Notes: generated by a model not told the origin, from the sequence alone. A DNA stretch of 64,000 nucleotides from Alphaproteobacteria bacterium (GCA_019752515.1 JAIEMB010000001.1:40521-104520); one strand, 5' to 3'; shown: positions 44,173 to 54,709, counted from the stretch's first letter. Translations and numbers: made by a program.

Positions 44173-46058
44173 TGAAGTCTTCGAAAAAAAATATGATAAA
44201 GTCTGTTTTTAATAAATTCATATCAATTTTAATTATTATTTCTTTCATTTTACCTGATTATGCCTTATGTATGCGTGATAGTGATGAGGATATTGAACAA
44301 ACAAATCATATTCCAATTTCTTTAATTAACAGTAGAGAAGAAATAGAGAATGTCTCATATAATGATATTTCGAACCCAATTTTTTTAAGTAGCAATGGAG
44401 AAGAAATTGAAGAAAGAAATCCTTACGAAGGTATTCCTCTTAAATCATTCAGTGAACAACGTGATTCCATCCTTGAAGATGAAGAATTTAACGAATATCT
44501 AGCTAACCTATCTAATAATTCACTGGTAAAATCAGCGAAGGATCACCTCGATTTAATAAGTGGGAAGCAAACAGCAAAGACTCATAGAATACGTAACGCA
44601 GCTATATTGTTTACACTTTTTGCAGGGGCAACAGCTTCTTGTATTGGTTCATTAACTTTCTTAATTGGGAAACACTTTCCTGAGGAGTTTGCAGAATTTG
44701 CTGATTTTAGCATCTCCGATGATGCTGCTAATGGCATAGGCAAATATTTGGGAGGAAGTAATATGGCTGTTGAAACTTTATTTTATACTTATACGATACA
44801 TGGTATACTTTCTGCATTGCAAAAAAAGAAAGTTGAAAAGCAACCACTGGAAACAGAGCCAAAAGGATTTTTTCGTCGATGTTGTTCTAAGGTTACTTCC
44901 TGGTTGCCAAGTGTTGGAGAATGGGGTTTAGCTATTGCTTCCGCTATTCCGCTTACTCTCTTAAGCTTAATTGATCAAGAACAAGAAGGGATAGAAGGTT
45001 TGATATATCCCGTCGTAGGTTGTATCGGTCTAGTAACTTTTCTTTCAAATAAATTCTTCTTATCTTTAACTCATGGACAGCTGAAAAAAGTATGGAAATG
45101 GGTTTGGAGTAAAAAAGCAAACAATTCTCAGGAAGAATTAAGTCCTTTGGAAAAAATTAAGGCGGCATTTATAGAGTCAACAACTTGTTCAAATGAGAAA
45201 ATTAATCACTTATCAAAAGAAGGTCTTGAGACAGAAGTTAAATTTATAAGAGAGATAGCTCAAACTAGCTCTGACGCAGAAAATATAATGCCTGATCGGT
45301 GTTGGGCACATTTAATAAATCATATGTTTGAAGATTTATCTTTCGTCCCTCCCAGAGTTAATAAAATGGCGATCATGCTTATTCCTTCGCTTGCTGTTTT
45401 TACTGCGCTTTCCTGGCTTGGGTTAATCGCGACTGTGCCGGATGGAATAGAAAAAAAATTAAGCGCTTTATCTACTTTAAAATATCCTGTTATGGTGATT
45501 GCAGGCATTCCTTTGATTGAAATTGGATTGTCAGTTGGAGGTTCTCTAGGCTTACAACTTTCAAGAATAGGTGATGGTAGGCGTTCTTTAAACGAGCAAT
45601 TAACCCATTGGTTCTATAGGTCTATAGGATACATTGCTATTACTTTAGCCGGGCTCGGTTCTTTTGCTACAACTGCAACTTTAACAATTCAGCAATTTAA
45701 GGCTGTACCCGCAATTTGTTGGCTTTTATTGCCTTCTGCTACGTTAGGAATGGACTTAATTAATATTTCAACTGGGTGTGAAGTTTGGAATGAAGCCGTG
45801 GCTGCTGCTGAAATTAGACTAAACTCTGACAAGTCGCTTTTTGTTAACCATGTAAATTTTCGGCAAGATTTTCAAAAACAATTAGAAATCACCTCTGCAA
45901 AAGAAATAGCGCTTCTTCTGCTAAACTTAGATCCTGCTATACAAGAACGAGTTATGCGGTTTATCCCAAGCATGGAAGATGCGGATTTTCAAATATGGCG
46001 AGGTGGAGTAATCAAAGCTATAAAAGAAGAAAATATGAAAGAAAAAATAATTGATTAA
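44172..46058 (+). CDS. Unknown multi-spanning membrane protein
   Basis: ATG 44172 overlaps the AlkA stop and has AGAGG seven bases upstream. 628 residues: signal-like helix (ISILIIISFILPDYAL), an acidic ~100-residue segment, then about eight hydrophobic helices interspersed with charged loops. No family recognised. Co-transcription with the repair gene is implied by the overlap but the roles are unlikely to be related. Confidence 0.75.
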   Translation: MKSSKKNMIKSVFNKFISILIIISFILPDYALCMRDSDEDIEQTNHIPISLINSREEIENVSYNDISNPIFLSSNGEEIEERNPYEGIPLKSFSEQRDSILEDEEFNEYLANLSNNSLVKSAKDHLDLISGKQTAKTHRIRNAAILFTLFAGATASCIGSLTFLIGKHFPEEFAEFADFSISDDAANGIGKYLGGSNMAVETLFYTYTIHGILSALQKKKVEKQPLETEPKGFFRRCCSKVTSWLPSVGEWGLAIASAIPLTLLSLIDQEQEGIEGLIYPVVGCIGLVTFLSNKFFLSLTHGQLKKVWKWVWSKKANNSQEELSPLEKIKAAFIESTTCSNEKINHLSKEGLETEVKFIREIAQTSSDAENIMPDRCWAHLINHMFEDLSFVPPRVNKMAIMLIPSLAVFTALSWLGLIATVPDGIEKKLSALSTLKYPVMVIAGIPLIEIGLSVGGSLGLQLSRIGDGRRSLNEQLTHWFYRSIGYIAITLAGLGSFATTATLTIQQFKAVPAICWLLLPSATLGMDLINISTGCEVWNEAVAAAEIRLNSDKSLFVNHVNFRQDFQKQLEITSAKEIALLLLNLDPAIQERVMRFIPSMEDADFQIWRGGVIKAIKEENMKEKIID

Positions 46059-46261
46059 GTTGATATAGATCAAATAAAATAAATTAAGAATATTGCATAT
46101 CTGAGTGATGAGCAAGTTTCATTATTCAAAAATAATTGAAAAATTCTATGAAAGAAACTTAAAAAATACCCTCATCGGAAGTATTTTATGCGCCATACAC
46201 GGACATTGAATTTGAGCGCCTCTAAGAACCTACTTTTTAGAGAGTTTTAAATAGTCGGAGG

Positions 46262-47344
46262 TTAAAAAGCTCCTTTTAAGTTTAATTGGCATAGGGAAGG
46301 GAAGAGGTTCGAGGAAATTCTTCCAAAGAGAAGGAAGAGAATAAAGGCAAAAAGATCCCTAATCCATCGGAGGAGAAGCCTGAAGTTATGACCGATACCT
46401 GAAAGGATGGCATTCATTTTGTCTCCGAGGGCTCCTTTGAGGTAATTTCGTCCTAAGTGACCGTCACTTTTGAGATGCCCTATGACGGGCTCGATTGCTG
46501 ATCTGCGTTTCATCTCTTTTTTAATTTGAGGAGCCAACCGCTTTTGACCCGCCTTGAAGACCTGGAATTTCAGGGAGGGATCATGACCACGATATCCCCT
46601 ATCCACATAAATACGCTTTGGGTTGATGCCAATATCTTTGATATATTCATCAATAGCGCCTTTTAAGGTATGCCCATCATAGGGGTTACCATGAACAGCC
46701 GTTGATTGCAGAACAAAATGCCCCCCTTTGGATTTGTTGACTGTACTGATCACGGAAATTTTGCACCCAAATTCATAAGGCTTATGGGCTTTCCCTTTGC
46801 TGATGCACTCAACTTCAGGAGCATGCCAGGACAAAAGCTTGTTTTTGTCTTGTGGCTTTTGATCATAAATACGTTTGGCTTTTAAAAAAGCTTCCAAAAG
46901 ATCTCCAGACATTTCAGGAGCTTTCCTCTCCACATCCCGAATGATTCGTCCCAGGTAGGTACGGAGCTTTTTCATTGATTTCTTTGCTCGTTTCATTTGT
47001 TTTGCATGACGGTAGCGCTGCACCATGATTAAGGTTTCCTTAGCGACCCGTACATAGCTTTGGCGCAAGTCAATTCCGTTTTCTTTTGCAACCTCTCCCA
47101 ATTTCTCGATCGCTTTATAATGGAGTTTAGCGTCAGTTGGAAAGGTGATCGCTTTTTCTTGAACCGTGGTATCCACCGTAATCCTGCTGAGATCCTGGGG
47201 TTTTAAGGCTTTGGAGCGCAGAGCCAACATCAAACTCTCTTGCAGTAAAGTTCTCAACGCTTCATCCCCCACCCGTTTACGCCAATGGGTCATGGATGAC
47301 CTTTCGATAGGGAAGTCGTGTTGGAAAAAGGTTTCTCCACAGAA
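46262..47344 (-). pseudogene. IS5-family transposase, 3' exon
   Basis: 360 residues from FCGETFFQHDFP to the stop at 46262. DDE residues are present: TVDTTVQEK, YVDRGYRGHDP, and SAIEPVIGHLK. WRKRVG and LGRNYLKG are typical of the IS1478-like IS5 group. The longer open frame to 47464 is misleading: its first 40 residues are read from intron DNA. The proper upstream sequence is the piece at 52194-52466. Confidence 0.9.
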
Positions 47345-47413
47345 GTAGGGTAGGAAGCTGACGAGGTGGCTTTCGCTCCTTTTCCAACAACCCCCCTCCG
47401 AACCACTCGTGAT

Positions 47414-49865
47414 GTAGGGTAGGCAGCCAGCGAGTTGCCTTCGTTTATAAAGGTACTTTTCCAACGGCCCCCCTCCGAACTGCTCGTGACTCTTTCGATG
47501 TCAAGCAGCTCTCCAGTAATCCTTACGCTGAAAGCTTCCTTCCATCATATTTGCCATAGTGGATATCCTGATGGCATGTTTGACAGACAGCAAGGCTTTT
47601 ACGGCGTCTTGCTGACATTCTCCTTTTCCATTCAGGCTGTGCTGTACGTCCACTTTGCTTTAGGTCTGTGAGCTTTCTTATATGGTGCATTTCGATGTTT
47701 TTATGCGATCCACATAACTCACATTCTTGGGCAAGTAAGCGTTGCACAACTTCACTGCGTTTGCTCCAGATGGGTTCTGTGAGATTGTCATTTACGCTGA
47801 CCCACTTATTCCATTTTAGAGATACCCCTCCAAAGTGGGCGATGAGTGGTTTCTTTGGTGCTGTACGTTCGACTTTGACGAGAAGAACTTTTCGTTCTCC
47901 TTCTTCTGTCATGATCTTTGCACCATACCGTTTATAGATTTTCGGGCACGTTGTTTTATATTTATTTGCCAACGTTTGTACTAACGATACTTCCATCACA
48001 TACTTTAGTTTGTTAAGCGTGTGTAGGTTATATGCCATCCGATAGTACTGCACGATTCCTCTATATTCTGCTTGATATTGCGAAACGGTGCTATATGCCT
48101 CATCTATTATTCGTTGAGGAATATGCTTAGGTTTTCCGTGCTTCATATATTTTGCACATTTTTCCTGTTTCACTTTATGGGGAATACGAAGTCCAATGCT
48201 TCCATTGATACAGCGTTGACCTCGATGGTCATGTTTGCTGTTATCATAAAGAGCGTGGATTTCGTACCCTAAGAACTTAGCTTTTTGATTACGAGCATGC
48301 GTAACCAGGGTCTTCTCAGCATTGAGTTCGAGTTTCAAATCTCTTGACAGAAACTCTGAGATCTTCTGCTTAATTACCATTGCTTCATTTTTAGGTCCTA
48401 TTAATCCCAGCAGAAAGTCATCAGCGTACCTCACGTACCACAAACGGCGGAAGTTTGGATCGTTCGGATCACGGGATGGCATAGACTGTGCCTGCTGGTT
48501 AAGTCTATGTACCCTTTCCCAATCGTTCTTCCTTCTTGCCTCTGTAGCTTGCATTGTTAGCCTGACGTAAGGTGGATTTGTCTTTCTTCGCGAGCCACGT
48601 GTATAGACTGGTATAATTTGCTCTTCGACATATTTATCCAAACGATTAAGTACGATATTGCTAAAGATCGGACCAGCGACCGAGCCTTGCGCGGCTCCAC
48701 TGAAGGTATTATTGAATTTCCAATCTTCTAAATATCCCGCCTTAAGAAGTCCGCTCAAGAGGCGGGTAAAACGATTATCGTGAAAGCTTTCTTGTAAAAT
48801 GTTAAGCAAAATAGAATGGTCTATTTTGTCGAAACACGCGCAAAGATCTCCCTCAATGAACCATTTTGTTCCTTTCCCTTTTTGCATGACTTCTCGAAGG
48901 GCGGTATGGCACCCTCGTTTTGGTCGAAACCCATGAGAATGATCACTAAACTGAGGCTCGTAATAGGCTTCCAGGATGGACCTTATTACTTCTTGAAGTA
49001 ACTTATCGGACCATGAGGGTAATCCTAACGGCCTTAGCTTAGTTTTTCCCTTCTTTTTGGGTATGAATATACGCCGTACCGGAGTCCATCTATATCTTTC
49101 ATTACGCAATAAGTTAATGATCGTTTCAATTTTCTCCAGTGACATGCCGTCTACTGTTTCTGGCGTGACTCCTTCTGTCATAGCGCCTTTGTTACGGTAG
49201 AGTTTACCGTAGGCACGAAGATAGAGGTCCCGCTGATACAGTAAGCGGTAGACATCTTGTACCGGCAATCCACGTTGCCCGCGTTTGCGTATAATATTAA
49301 GTATCGTCTCGGCATTCCGCATCGTGCGTACCTAACGACTCCTTTCTATTCAATTACCTGCCCCCCTTCGCCATGTGGCCGGCTTTCCCGTCCTCTAACT
49401 ACTACGAGGGCTCCGTAACCTTAGGGCTCGCGCCCCTTAGGCCATCCCATGTTTCATCATTAAGAAACAATACCAATACTGTTGATTAACAATATTGGTA
49501 ATGTAGAACGACTTAGGTCCTCCATTCGTCTCCTTGAATAAGTTCATTACCTATCGTCCTTTAATCAGAGCGTGGCATAGACGAAACGTTATTCTATGCT
49601 TATCAAAGGCGCCGGGTTTCAAACGTGCTACCGACGAGTGTGACGTACCACCACTGGAAACTGGAATTCAGGCAGTTTAGCTTTAACCATATCGTTCAGG
49701 TGTTGCAGGACTATATCATACACGTTTTCTGATATTCCCCGCTTTATCACCATGCTCTTGTCCCATCCTCCTTTCAGATTTAGGTGAGGTGTTCACCTCA
49801 AGGTCATTTGCTCTGAACCTTGCTCAGTTTCACTGAGAATTTACTTAATGTGCACCACGGCGCAC
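47414..49865 (-). mobile_element. Group II intron A (inner intron, inside domain V of intron B)
   Basis: Minus strand starts GTGCGCCGTG at 49865 and ends CCTACCCTAC at 47414; 2,452 bases. It has its own intact domain V (GAGCTGCTTGACATCGAAAG, then AGTCACGAGCAGTTC, near 47470-47510) and RT ORF at 47523-49322. The ends are nearly identical to those of intron B, so the two are relatives. It sits just after the tetraloop of B's domain V. Confidence 0.93.
47523..49322 (-). CDS. ltrA: Group II intron A reverse transcriptase/maturase with HNH endonuclease
   Basis: 599 residues. RT domain with IFIPKKKGKTKLRPLGLPSW, FIEGDLCACFDKIDH and active site VRYADDFLLG; maturase domain; C-terminal HNH-type endonuclease with CELCG, MHHIRKL and CQTCHQDIH. 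All functional motifs intact, so the intron could be mobile and could splice. Confidence 0.95.
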   Translation of the reverse strand: MRNAETILNIIRKRGQRGLPVQDVYRLLYQRDLYLRAYGKLYRNKGAMTEGVTPETVDGMSLEKIETIINLLRNERYRWTPVRRIFIPKKKGKTKLRPLGLPSWSDKLLQEVIRSILEAYYEPQFSDHSHGFRPKRGCHTALREVMQKGKGTKWFIEGDLCACFDKIDHSILLNILQESFHDNRFTRLLSGLLKAGYLEDWKFNNTFSGAAQGSVAGPIFSNIVLNRLDKYVEEQIIPVYTRGSRRKTNPPYVRLTMQATEARRKNDWERVHRLNQQAQSMPSRDPNDPNFRRLWYVRYADDFLLGLIGPKNEAMVIKQKISEFLSRDLKLELNAEKTLVTHARNQKAKFLGYEIHALYDNSKHDHRGQRCINGSIGLRIPHKVKQEKCAKYMKHGKPKHIPQRIIDEAYSTVSQYQAEYRGIVQYYRMAYNLHTLNKLKYVMEVSLVQTLANKYKTTCPKIYKRYGAKIMTEEGERKVLLVKVERTAPKKPLIAHFGGVSLKWNKWVSVNDNLTEPIWSKRSEVVQRLLAQECELCGSHKNIEMHHIRKLTDLKQSGRTAQPEWKRRMSARRRKSLAVCQTCHQDIHYGKYDGRKLSA

Positions 49866-49898
49866 ACTTTCGCATCAAGCGGCTCTCCAGTTGCTTAT

Positions 49899-51680
49899 TC
49901 AGTGCAAACGCCGCATAGGACGACCTGCATGCAAATCTCTATGACATCTTTGACATAAAACGAGTGTTTTACGGTTCATGGCCGCCATAAGTTTCACCCA
50001 ATCAGCTTTCTTTTTTCTTCCTGGTTTATCCAGATCAGATAATTTCCGAATGTGATGGACTTCGATGGATTCATTTGCACCGCACTGTTCACACGTTTGT
50101 TTGAGCAATCTAGTCAAGAGCTCGCTTCGTCCTAATCGTGTTCTTACAACTAGTTGATCCTCAATGATCCCTTTCTTCTCTACAACTAGAGGAATTCCTC
50201 CAAATCGAGCAATAAGGGGGCTTTCATCCCCTCTATTGATTCTTACCTCTAGGCACTTTCTTGGCCCATGTATTGTACCCACTGTTGCCTTGTACTTTTG
50301 ACTCATCTTCTTGACCGTAGATTTGTGCTTATGTGCTAAGGTCTTCAGTAGAGAGCTTCTCATAGTCCAATGGAGTGTATTGAGATCGGCCATATTTTCG
50401 GCCAGTTTATAGTACTGGACGTATCCCCGATATTCGGATTGGTATTGGCAGGTAATGCTGTAATCCGAAAGATAAGTTCTCTCTTTTCGATGGATGGGCT
50501 TGTTCCCTTTTCTATAAAACCGTGCTTTATCTTGAACAAACTTTTTTGGCACTTTTAACCGTACATTGCCGTTGATTGATCTCCTATTTGCTGTAATTTT
50601 TGTATCACAGTGTTGAATGGAGATATCGTATCCTAAGAATCTGGCTGATTCGCTTCTCGCATGAGTAATCTTGGTTTTTTCTTGGGATAGCTCAAGTCGG
50701 AGCTCTCTTTGAAGGAAACCTTGTATTTCTTGCTTAATTTGAACAGCCTCCTCTTTTGTACCGGTAAATCCTAAAAGGAAATCATCTGCATAACGCACAT
50801 ATCTTAGACGTCGGTACTGAGGATCATTCGGATTATTCGAAGGTACTTGACGTCGTTGTTTCTCAAGTTCCCTTACCTGATCCATCAGGCCTTGTCTTTG
50901 AGCCTTGTAAGCTTGCTTGGTTAGCTGGTCATAGTAAGGGTTCTTCTCCCTCTTTCCTCCTTTTGTAAATTTAGGAATCAATTGAGTTTCAATAAATTGG
51001 TCTAACTTATTCAGGTATATGTTCGCAATCAGTGGACTGAGGGTGGCCCCCTGCGGAGCACCGCTCAGATTTTCCTTATATTGCCAGTCTTCCATGTACC
51101 CTGCTTTTAGGAATGTGTTCAGCAACCTTAGGAATCTATTGTCAGTGATTTTTTCCTTTAAAATGGAAAGAAGGATTTCATGATCTATATGATCATAACA
51201 TCCTCGAATATCTCCTTCAATGAACCATTTGATTCCATGCCAGTTATGTTTAATCTGCATCAATGCTGTATGGCAGCCTCTCCTGGGACGAAATCCATGG
51301 GAAAGGTTAGAGAATTGTGGCTCATAATAAGCTTCTAATATCTCTTTCATTACAGTTTGTAACAATTTATCAGACCAACTTGGAATACCAAGGTGCCTAG
51401 ACTTCCCATTGGCTTTGGGGATGACCTTTCTTCTTACGGGCTTCCATCGATACGTCTCTTTTCGTATTGTATCGATCATATCCGTAATTTTTTGTGGAGA
51501 CATCCCGTCGACCGTTTCCTGATCTACCCCTTTCGTCATGGCTCCATGATTTCTTTGGATTTGATCGTAGGAATGTAGATATAAGCTAGGATTATAGAGT
51601 TGACGATAACTTTGCCCTAGAGGTAAGTTTCGTTTCCCTCTTTCACTGATGATAGTCAACACAGTTTCAGCTTTTCGCAT
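49899..51680 (-). CDS. ltrA: Group II intron B reverse transcriptase/maturase with HNH endonuclease
   Basis: 593 residues, parallel in layout to intron A's protein: KVIPKANGKSRHLGIPSW, FIEGDIRGCYDHIDH, VRYADDFLLG, then HNH motifs CEQCG, VHHIRKL and CQRCHRDLH. Full length. Its own intron RNA is disrupted in domain V, so activity depends on removal of intron A first. Confidence 0.95.
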   Translation of the reverse strand: MRKAETVLTIISERGKRNLPLGQSYRQLYNPSLYLHSYDQIQRNHGAMTKGVDQETVDGMSPQKITDMIDTIRKETYRWKPVRRKVIPKANGKSRHLGIPSWSDKLLQTVMKEILEAYYEPQFSNLSHGFRPRRGCHTALMQIKHNWHGIKWFIEGDIRGCYDHIDHEILLSILKEKITDNRFLRLLNTFLKAGYMEDWQYKENLSGAPQGATLSPLIANIYLNKLDQFIETQLIPKFTKGGKREKNPYYDQLTKQAYKAQRQGLMDQVRELEKQRRQVPSNNPNDPQYRRLRYVRYADDFLLGFTGTKEEAVQIKQEIQGFLQRELRLELSQEKTKITHARSESARFLGYDISIQHCDTKITANRRSINGNVRLKVPKKFVQDKARFYRKGNKPIHRKERTYLSDYSITCQYQSEYRGYVQYYKLAENMADLNTLHWTMRSSLLKTLAHKHKSTVKKMSQKYKATVGTIHGPRKCLEVRINRGDESPLIARFGGIPLVVEKKGIIEDQLVVRTRLGRSELLTRLLKQTCEQCGANESIEVHHIRKLSDLDKPGRKKKADWVKLMAAMNRKTLVLCQRCHRDLHAGRPMRRLH

Positions 51681-52193
51681 CTCGCGTACTTCCCTTATCT
51701 CCTATCAAAGCAACCTGCCTCCCTTTGCCTTGTGATGGGCTTTCCCTATCTCTGACTACTACGAAGGCTCCGTTACCTTAGGACTCTCGTCCCTTAGGCA
51801 ATCCCATGCTTCAGTGCTATAACACGTTTCTAGTGAAGGTTAGGTGCCACATTCATCCCCTTGAATAGATTCATTATCCATCACCCTGGCAACCAGAGGT
51901 ACATAAGGCCAATATTTACTCTTATGTAGTTACCAGCATCGTTATCAAACTCCCTACCGATGAGACTACTTTTTTATCAGGTCGGGTATTGTGGTTCAGG
52001 CAGTTTAGCTTTCACCATACTTCACAGGACTTGCAGCGCGTTGGTTTGGGAGTTTCGTCTCCAACCACTACTTTCCCAACAGGCTCTTGTTTCCGCCACT
52101 TTTCAGCTTATGGATAAGTTGGGTGTCCTAGGTATATCTTCTGAATATCCCCTCGGGTGGGCCGAGAATGTTATAGCACCTATCACGGCGCAC

Positions 52194-52466
52194 ATACTGA
52201 AAATAAGGATTTTCAACCCATTGGGCGCAAACCTCTTCATCAGATAAGGCAAAGGTATGCTTTAGGATATGCAAGCCAATCATTATGCGAGAGGGAATGC
52301 CAGGACGACCATTTTCAGAAAAAAACTTTCCAAAATGGTCATCGAGTCGTTCCCAGTCAATCCCATGAGAAAGAATCACGAGTTCGTGTCTCATGTTAAT
52401 GATGTTCTCAAGTCGATGTCTGAATAAATCTTGCTGATTGTCCCGTTGAGCTTTCGGAGGTCGCAT
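52194..52466 (-). pseudogene. IS5-family transposase, 5' exon
   Basis: 91 codons from ATG 52466 (GGGA six bases upstream) to CAGTAT, encoding up to ENPYFQY. Joined to 47344 it reads FQY then FCGETFFQ, the normal order in this transposase family, in frame, giving a 451-residue protein. Frame beyond 52193 is intron sequence. Confidence 0.9.
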
Positions 52467-52602
52467 AAAATTCCCTATAAATAATTGCAAGGTTTTGAGG
52501 CCTAATCCTCTCTTTTCTTGCAATTATTTATACACCGATCCTCTCATTTCTCCTACACGTTAACTGGTTCCTTCGGGCTTCTTAACGTCCGACTAAATAA
52601 AA

Positions 52603-53101
52603 TGAGAAGAATGTGACAAAAAACGACTGAAGCCAGAAGTTTTTGGTGGACTTTCAAGGATATTTTTTAGCCTCTTTAGCTGTAAAAGACAAGATTTGAT
52701 TTGACAGACAGTAAAATTATATGTATTAGTTCAGACTTGCTGTGATAGTCAGTTGTTTTGAGTAGCGACGTTTTATGCTCTTTTTTCCCTTTCCTTATCG
52801 TCCTCACGAAGGAGGGAGCCCAAATTAATCTACTGAAATAATGCCCTGGTTTTTCGCCTCCGTGGGAATGACTTTTGGTTGTGTAGGTCAATACATAACC
52901 GTTATTCTTCATAAAAAAATTACAAGATTTTGAGGCTTAAGCCACTTCTTTCTAGAATTCAAGCACTTGACTAAAAAATCATTTACAAACAAATATTCAA
53001 TTCTCGATGCATTAGAGGTAAAGAAGGAAAAATCATGATTAATCAAGGGAGCTTAAAGGATGGTATTTTGTTAAAACAAGGCATATCCTAGCATTATCCT
53101 T
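52603..53101. other. Gene-free region with a decayed palindromic repeat
   Basis: About 500 bases. At ~52797-52870, CGTCCTCACGAAGGAGG and CCTCCGTGGGAATGAC form the ends of an imperfect inverted repeat that resembles the dispersed intergenic palindromes (GTCATTCCC...GGCGGGAATCC type) seen in many Alphaproteobacteria. The 78-residue ORF across it is not believed. Confidence 0.4.
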
Positions 53102-53587
53102 TTAGTTAATTGTTCCCTCTTTAGCTGATACAATTTGATACAAACTCGCCTTATCTTTTATTTTTTTCAGACGTTCTTGCTCAAAATCTTTTCTACAGTC
53201 ATCCACCAACATTGGACAACAACAGCAACAAGCAAAGCAAGAAAAAGGCATAGCTATAAGCCACCCACCCGTCGCAAAAGGGCAACAGCAAACAGAGAGG
53301 TAACGATCTACAGTATCATCTTTCTGGCATTGAGTGAAATAGTCTCTAGCTACTCCTAACCAGTGAATAAATCCCCAATATTCTATATTAAAATCTTTAC
53401 AATATTTTTTACTTTCTTTTTTACTTTCTTTTTTAATTATTGGAGTTCTTTCGTCATCCTCTTTTTTTATATGAATAACAGCTGATGAAGAAAACCTATC
53501 TTTAAAATCCTTTTCCATGGAAAAAGCTGCTGGTGAAACAACCAACATTACTACTATAGAAATTAATAGAATCTTCGTAAGAGTCAT
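53102..53587 (-). CDS. Secreted protein with a cysteine-rich hydrophobic hairpin
   Basis: 161 residues. Signal peptide (LLISIVVMLVVSPAAFS), a basic stretch with the repeat ESKKESKK, then a hydrophobic segment studded with cysteines (YLSVCCCPFATGGW and CFACCCCCPML), and a charged helical tail. The layout recalls PLAC8-type cysteine-rich membrane domains, but the match is not firm. Likely inserted in or attached to a membrane after export. Function unknown. Confidence 0.65.
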   Translation of the reverse strand: MTLTKILLISIVVMLVVSPAAFSMEKDFKDRFSSSAVIHIKKEDDERTPIIKKESKKESKKYCKDFNIEYWGFIHWLGVARDYFTQCQKDDTVDRYLSVCCCPFATGGWLIAMPFSCFACCCCCPMLVDDCRKDFEQERLKKIKDKASLYQIVSAKEGTIN

Positions 53588-54223
53588 GCTTATCCTCTGT
53601 GCTTTTTTTATTATAATAAATTCAGGTGCCTCTTGTAAAGAGAGTAAAGAATTTTAGGTTGCCATTTATTTAAGTATTTAAGATCTTACACATATTTATC
53701 TTGTAAATAAATGTTAGGAAACTCTCTATTTTTAAACTGCCGTGAGTTACATACGTTAAGCATTTCATTGATTAAAGAGATATTAAAGTAAGTTTTTCTG
53801 AAGAGAAATGGAAGAGAAGTTAAGTGTCAAACATGATTTCCAGTTGAGGAAGCTAATGACCTACATACGTTCCCTGAAAGTCAAATTTTTGTTCTTGAAT
53901 CACCTTTGCGCATGTGACCGAGCATCTTCAAAGAAATATAGAAAAACAAATAAATATAAATCATAAAATCTTCGAAAAGCGTAGTTTCTTTGATTAGCGG
54001 AAGTTTCAACAACCTTCGTTCAATCAAAAAATAACATCTTCTTCCGTTAGCTTCTAAAAAAGTTGCACACTCTGTGAAGCAAAAGTCATCTATATGGGAA
54101 ATTGACTGTATGGCTCTCCAAATTTGATTTTTGTCCACTTCTCAGCCGAGTTCTTGAAAATCATTTATTGACAATTTTACTTAATATGCGATATTTTTAT
54201 TAAAAATAAAAGGAGTACTTATA
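53588..54223. other. Region with no convincing gene
   Basis: Contains one weak minus-strand frame (53881-54138, GTG start, 85 residues, no ribosome site) that could be a degraded remnant; otherwise AT-rich sequence. The promoter for the gene at 54224 must lie at the right end. Confidence 0.4.
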
Positions 54224-54709
54224 ATGTTAAAAAAAATTATAATCTGTGCTTTTGTTTTTTCATTTTTTTGTTCAAATTTTACTCAACTATCAAACTCAGC
54301 TTTCTGTGTGCAAATAGACGAAGATTATGATAAAAAGCACGTCTCTTTAAGATCTAAACTTTGGGGAGTAGCAGAAAATATTAACAATCCGGTTGTTAAG
54401 TCTATAGGAGTTGTTTTTGTTAAAGAAGTAATGGAGTACATATGGGAAGATCCAAGAATTAAATTCTTCAGTCCCGCTCTTTCTACATTACTAGTCAGTG
54501 TGGCTGAACAGGTGATTACAAAAAAAAGTAATTTTGCACAATTAGACAAAAAAGTAGTCATCAATGCTATAAAAAATACATTTATTATTGAATCTTTTTA
54601 TTGTATGGGGAACAATTTATTAGCAACTGGCTTACTACCTATCATTTTTTTCCAAGATGAAATAAAGAGTCCATACAAGAGACCATTCAAAGATGGGGAG
54701 TCAGGTTAA
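54224..54709 (+). CDS. Small secreted protein of unknown function
   Basis: 161 residues with AAGGAG about nine bases before the ATG and a clear signal peptide (IIICAFVFSFFCSNF). The mature part has amphipathic and hydrophobic helices (NNPVVKSIGVVFVKEVMEYI, LSTLLVSVAEQVI). No family recognised. The general style resembles the protein at 55570-56328. Confidence 0.65.
   Translation: MLKKIIICAFVFSFFCSNFTQLSNSAFCVQIDEDYDKKHVSLRSKLWGVAENINNPVVKSIGVVFVKEVMEYIWEDPRIKFFSPALSTLLVSVAEQVITKKSNFAQLDKKVVINAIKNTFIIESFYCMGNNLLATGLLPIIFFQDEIKSPYKRPFKDGESG

Larger units (their letters stand above)
47345..52193 (-). mobile_element. Group II intron B (outer intron of the twintron)
   Basis: Minus strand starts GTGCGCCGTG at 52193 and ends CCTACCCTAC at 47345, inside the IS transposase gene. 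RT ORF at 49899-51680. Its domain V is cut in two: the 5' part GAGCCGCTTGATGCGAAAGT ends at 49866 and the 3' part ATCACGAGTGGTTC begins at 47413. Rejoined, they form a complete domain V. Without intron A it would be ~2.4 kb. Confidence 0.93.
46245..52602 (-). mobile_element. IS5-type insertion sequence disrupted by nested group II introns
   Basis: Candidate terminal inverted repeats: 46245-46265 and 52582-52602 match at 18 of 21 positions when one is reversed (TTTTAAATAGTCGGAGG and TTTTATTTAGTCGGACG). Between them is a transposase gene in two in-frame pieces separated by introns B and A. Without the introns the IS would be ~1.5 kb. No clear target duplication was seen. Confidence 0.7.

Noticed and set aside
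47345..47464. First 40 residues of the 400-residue transposase frame
   Set aside because: They are translated from intron B and A 3' ends; the true upstream exon is at 52194-52466.
52128..52193. Last ~22 residues of the 131-residue ORF ending at 52128
   Set aside because: These codons lie inside intron B after the GTGCG boundary.
52676..52912. 78-residue minus-strand ORF
   Set aside because: Falls on a dispersed palindromic repeat; no ribosome site or family signature.
53881..54138. 85-residue minus-strand ORF
   Set aside because: GTG start with no ribosome site, no signal or motif; kept only as a note in the intergenic entry.
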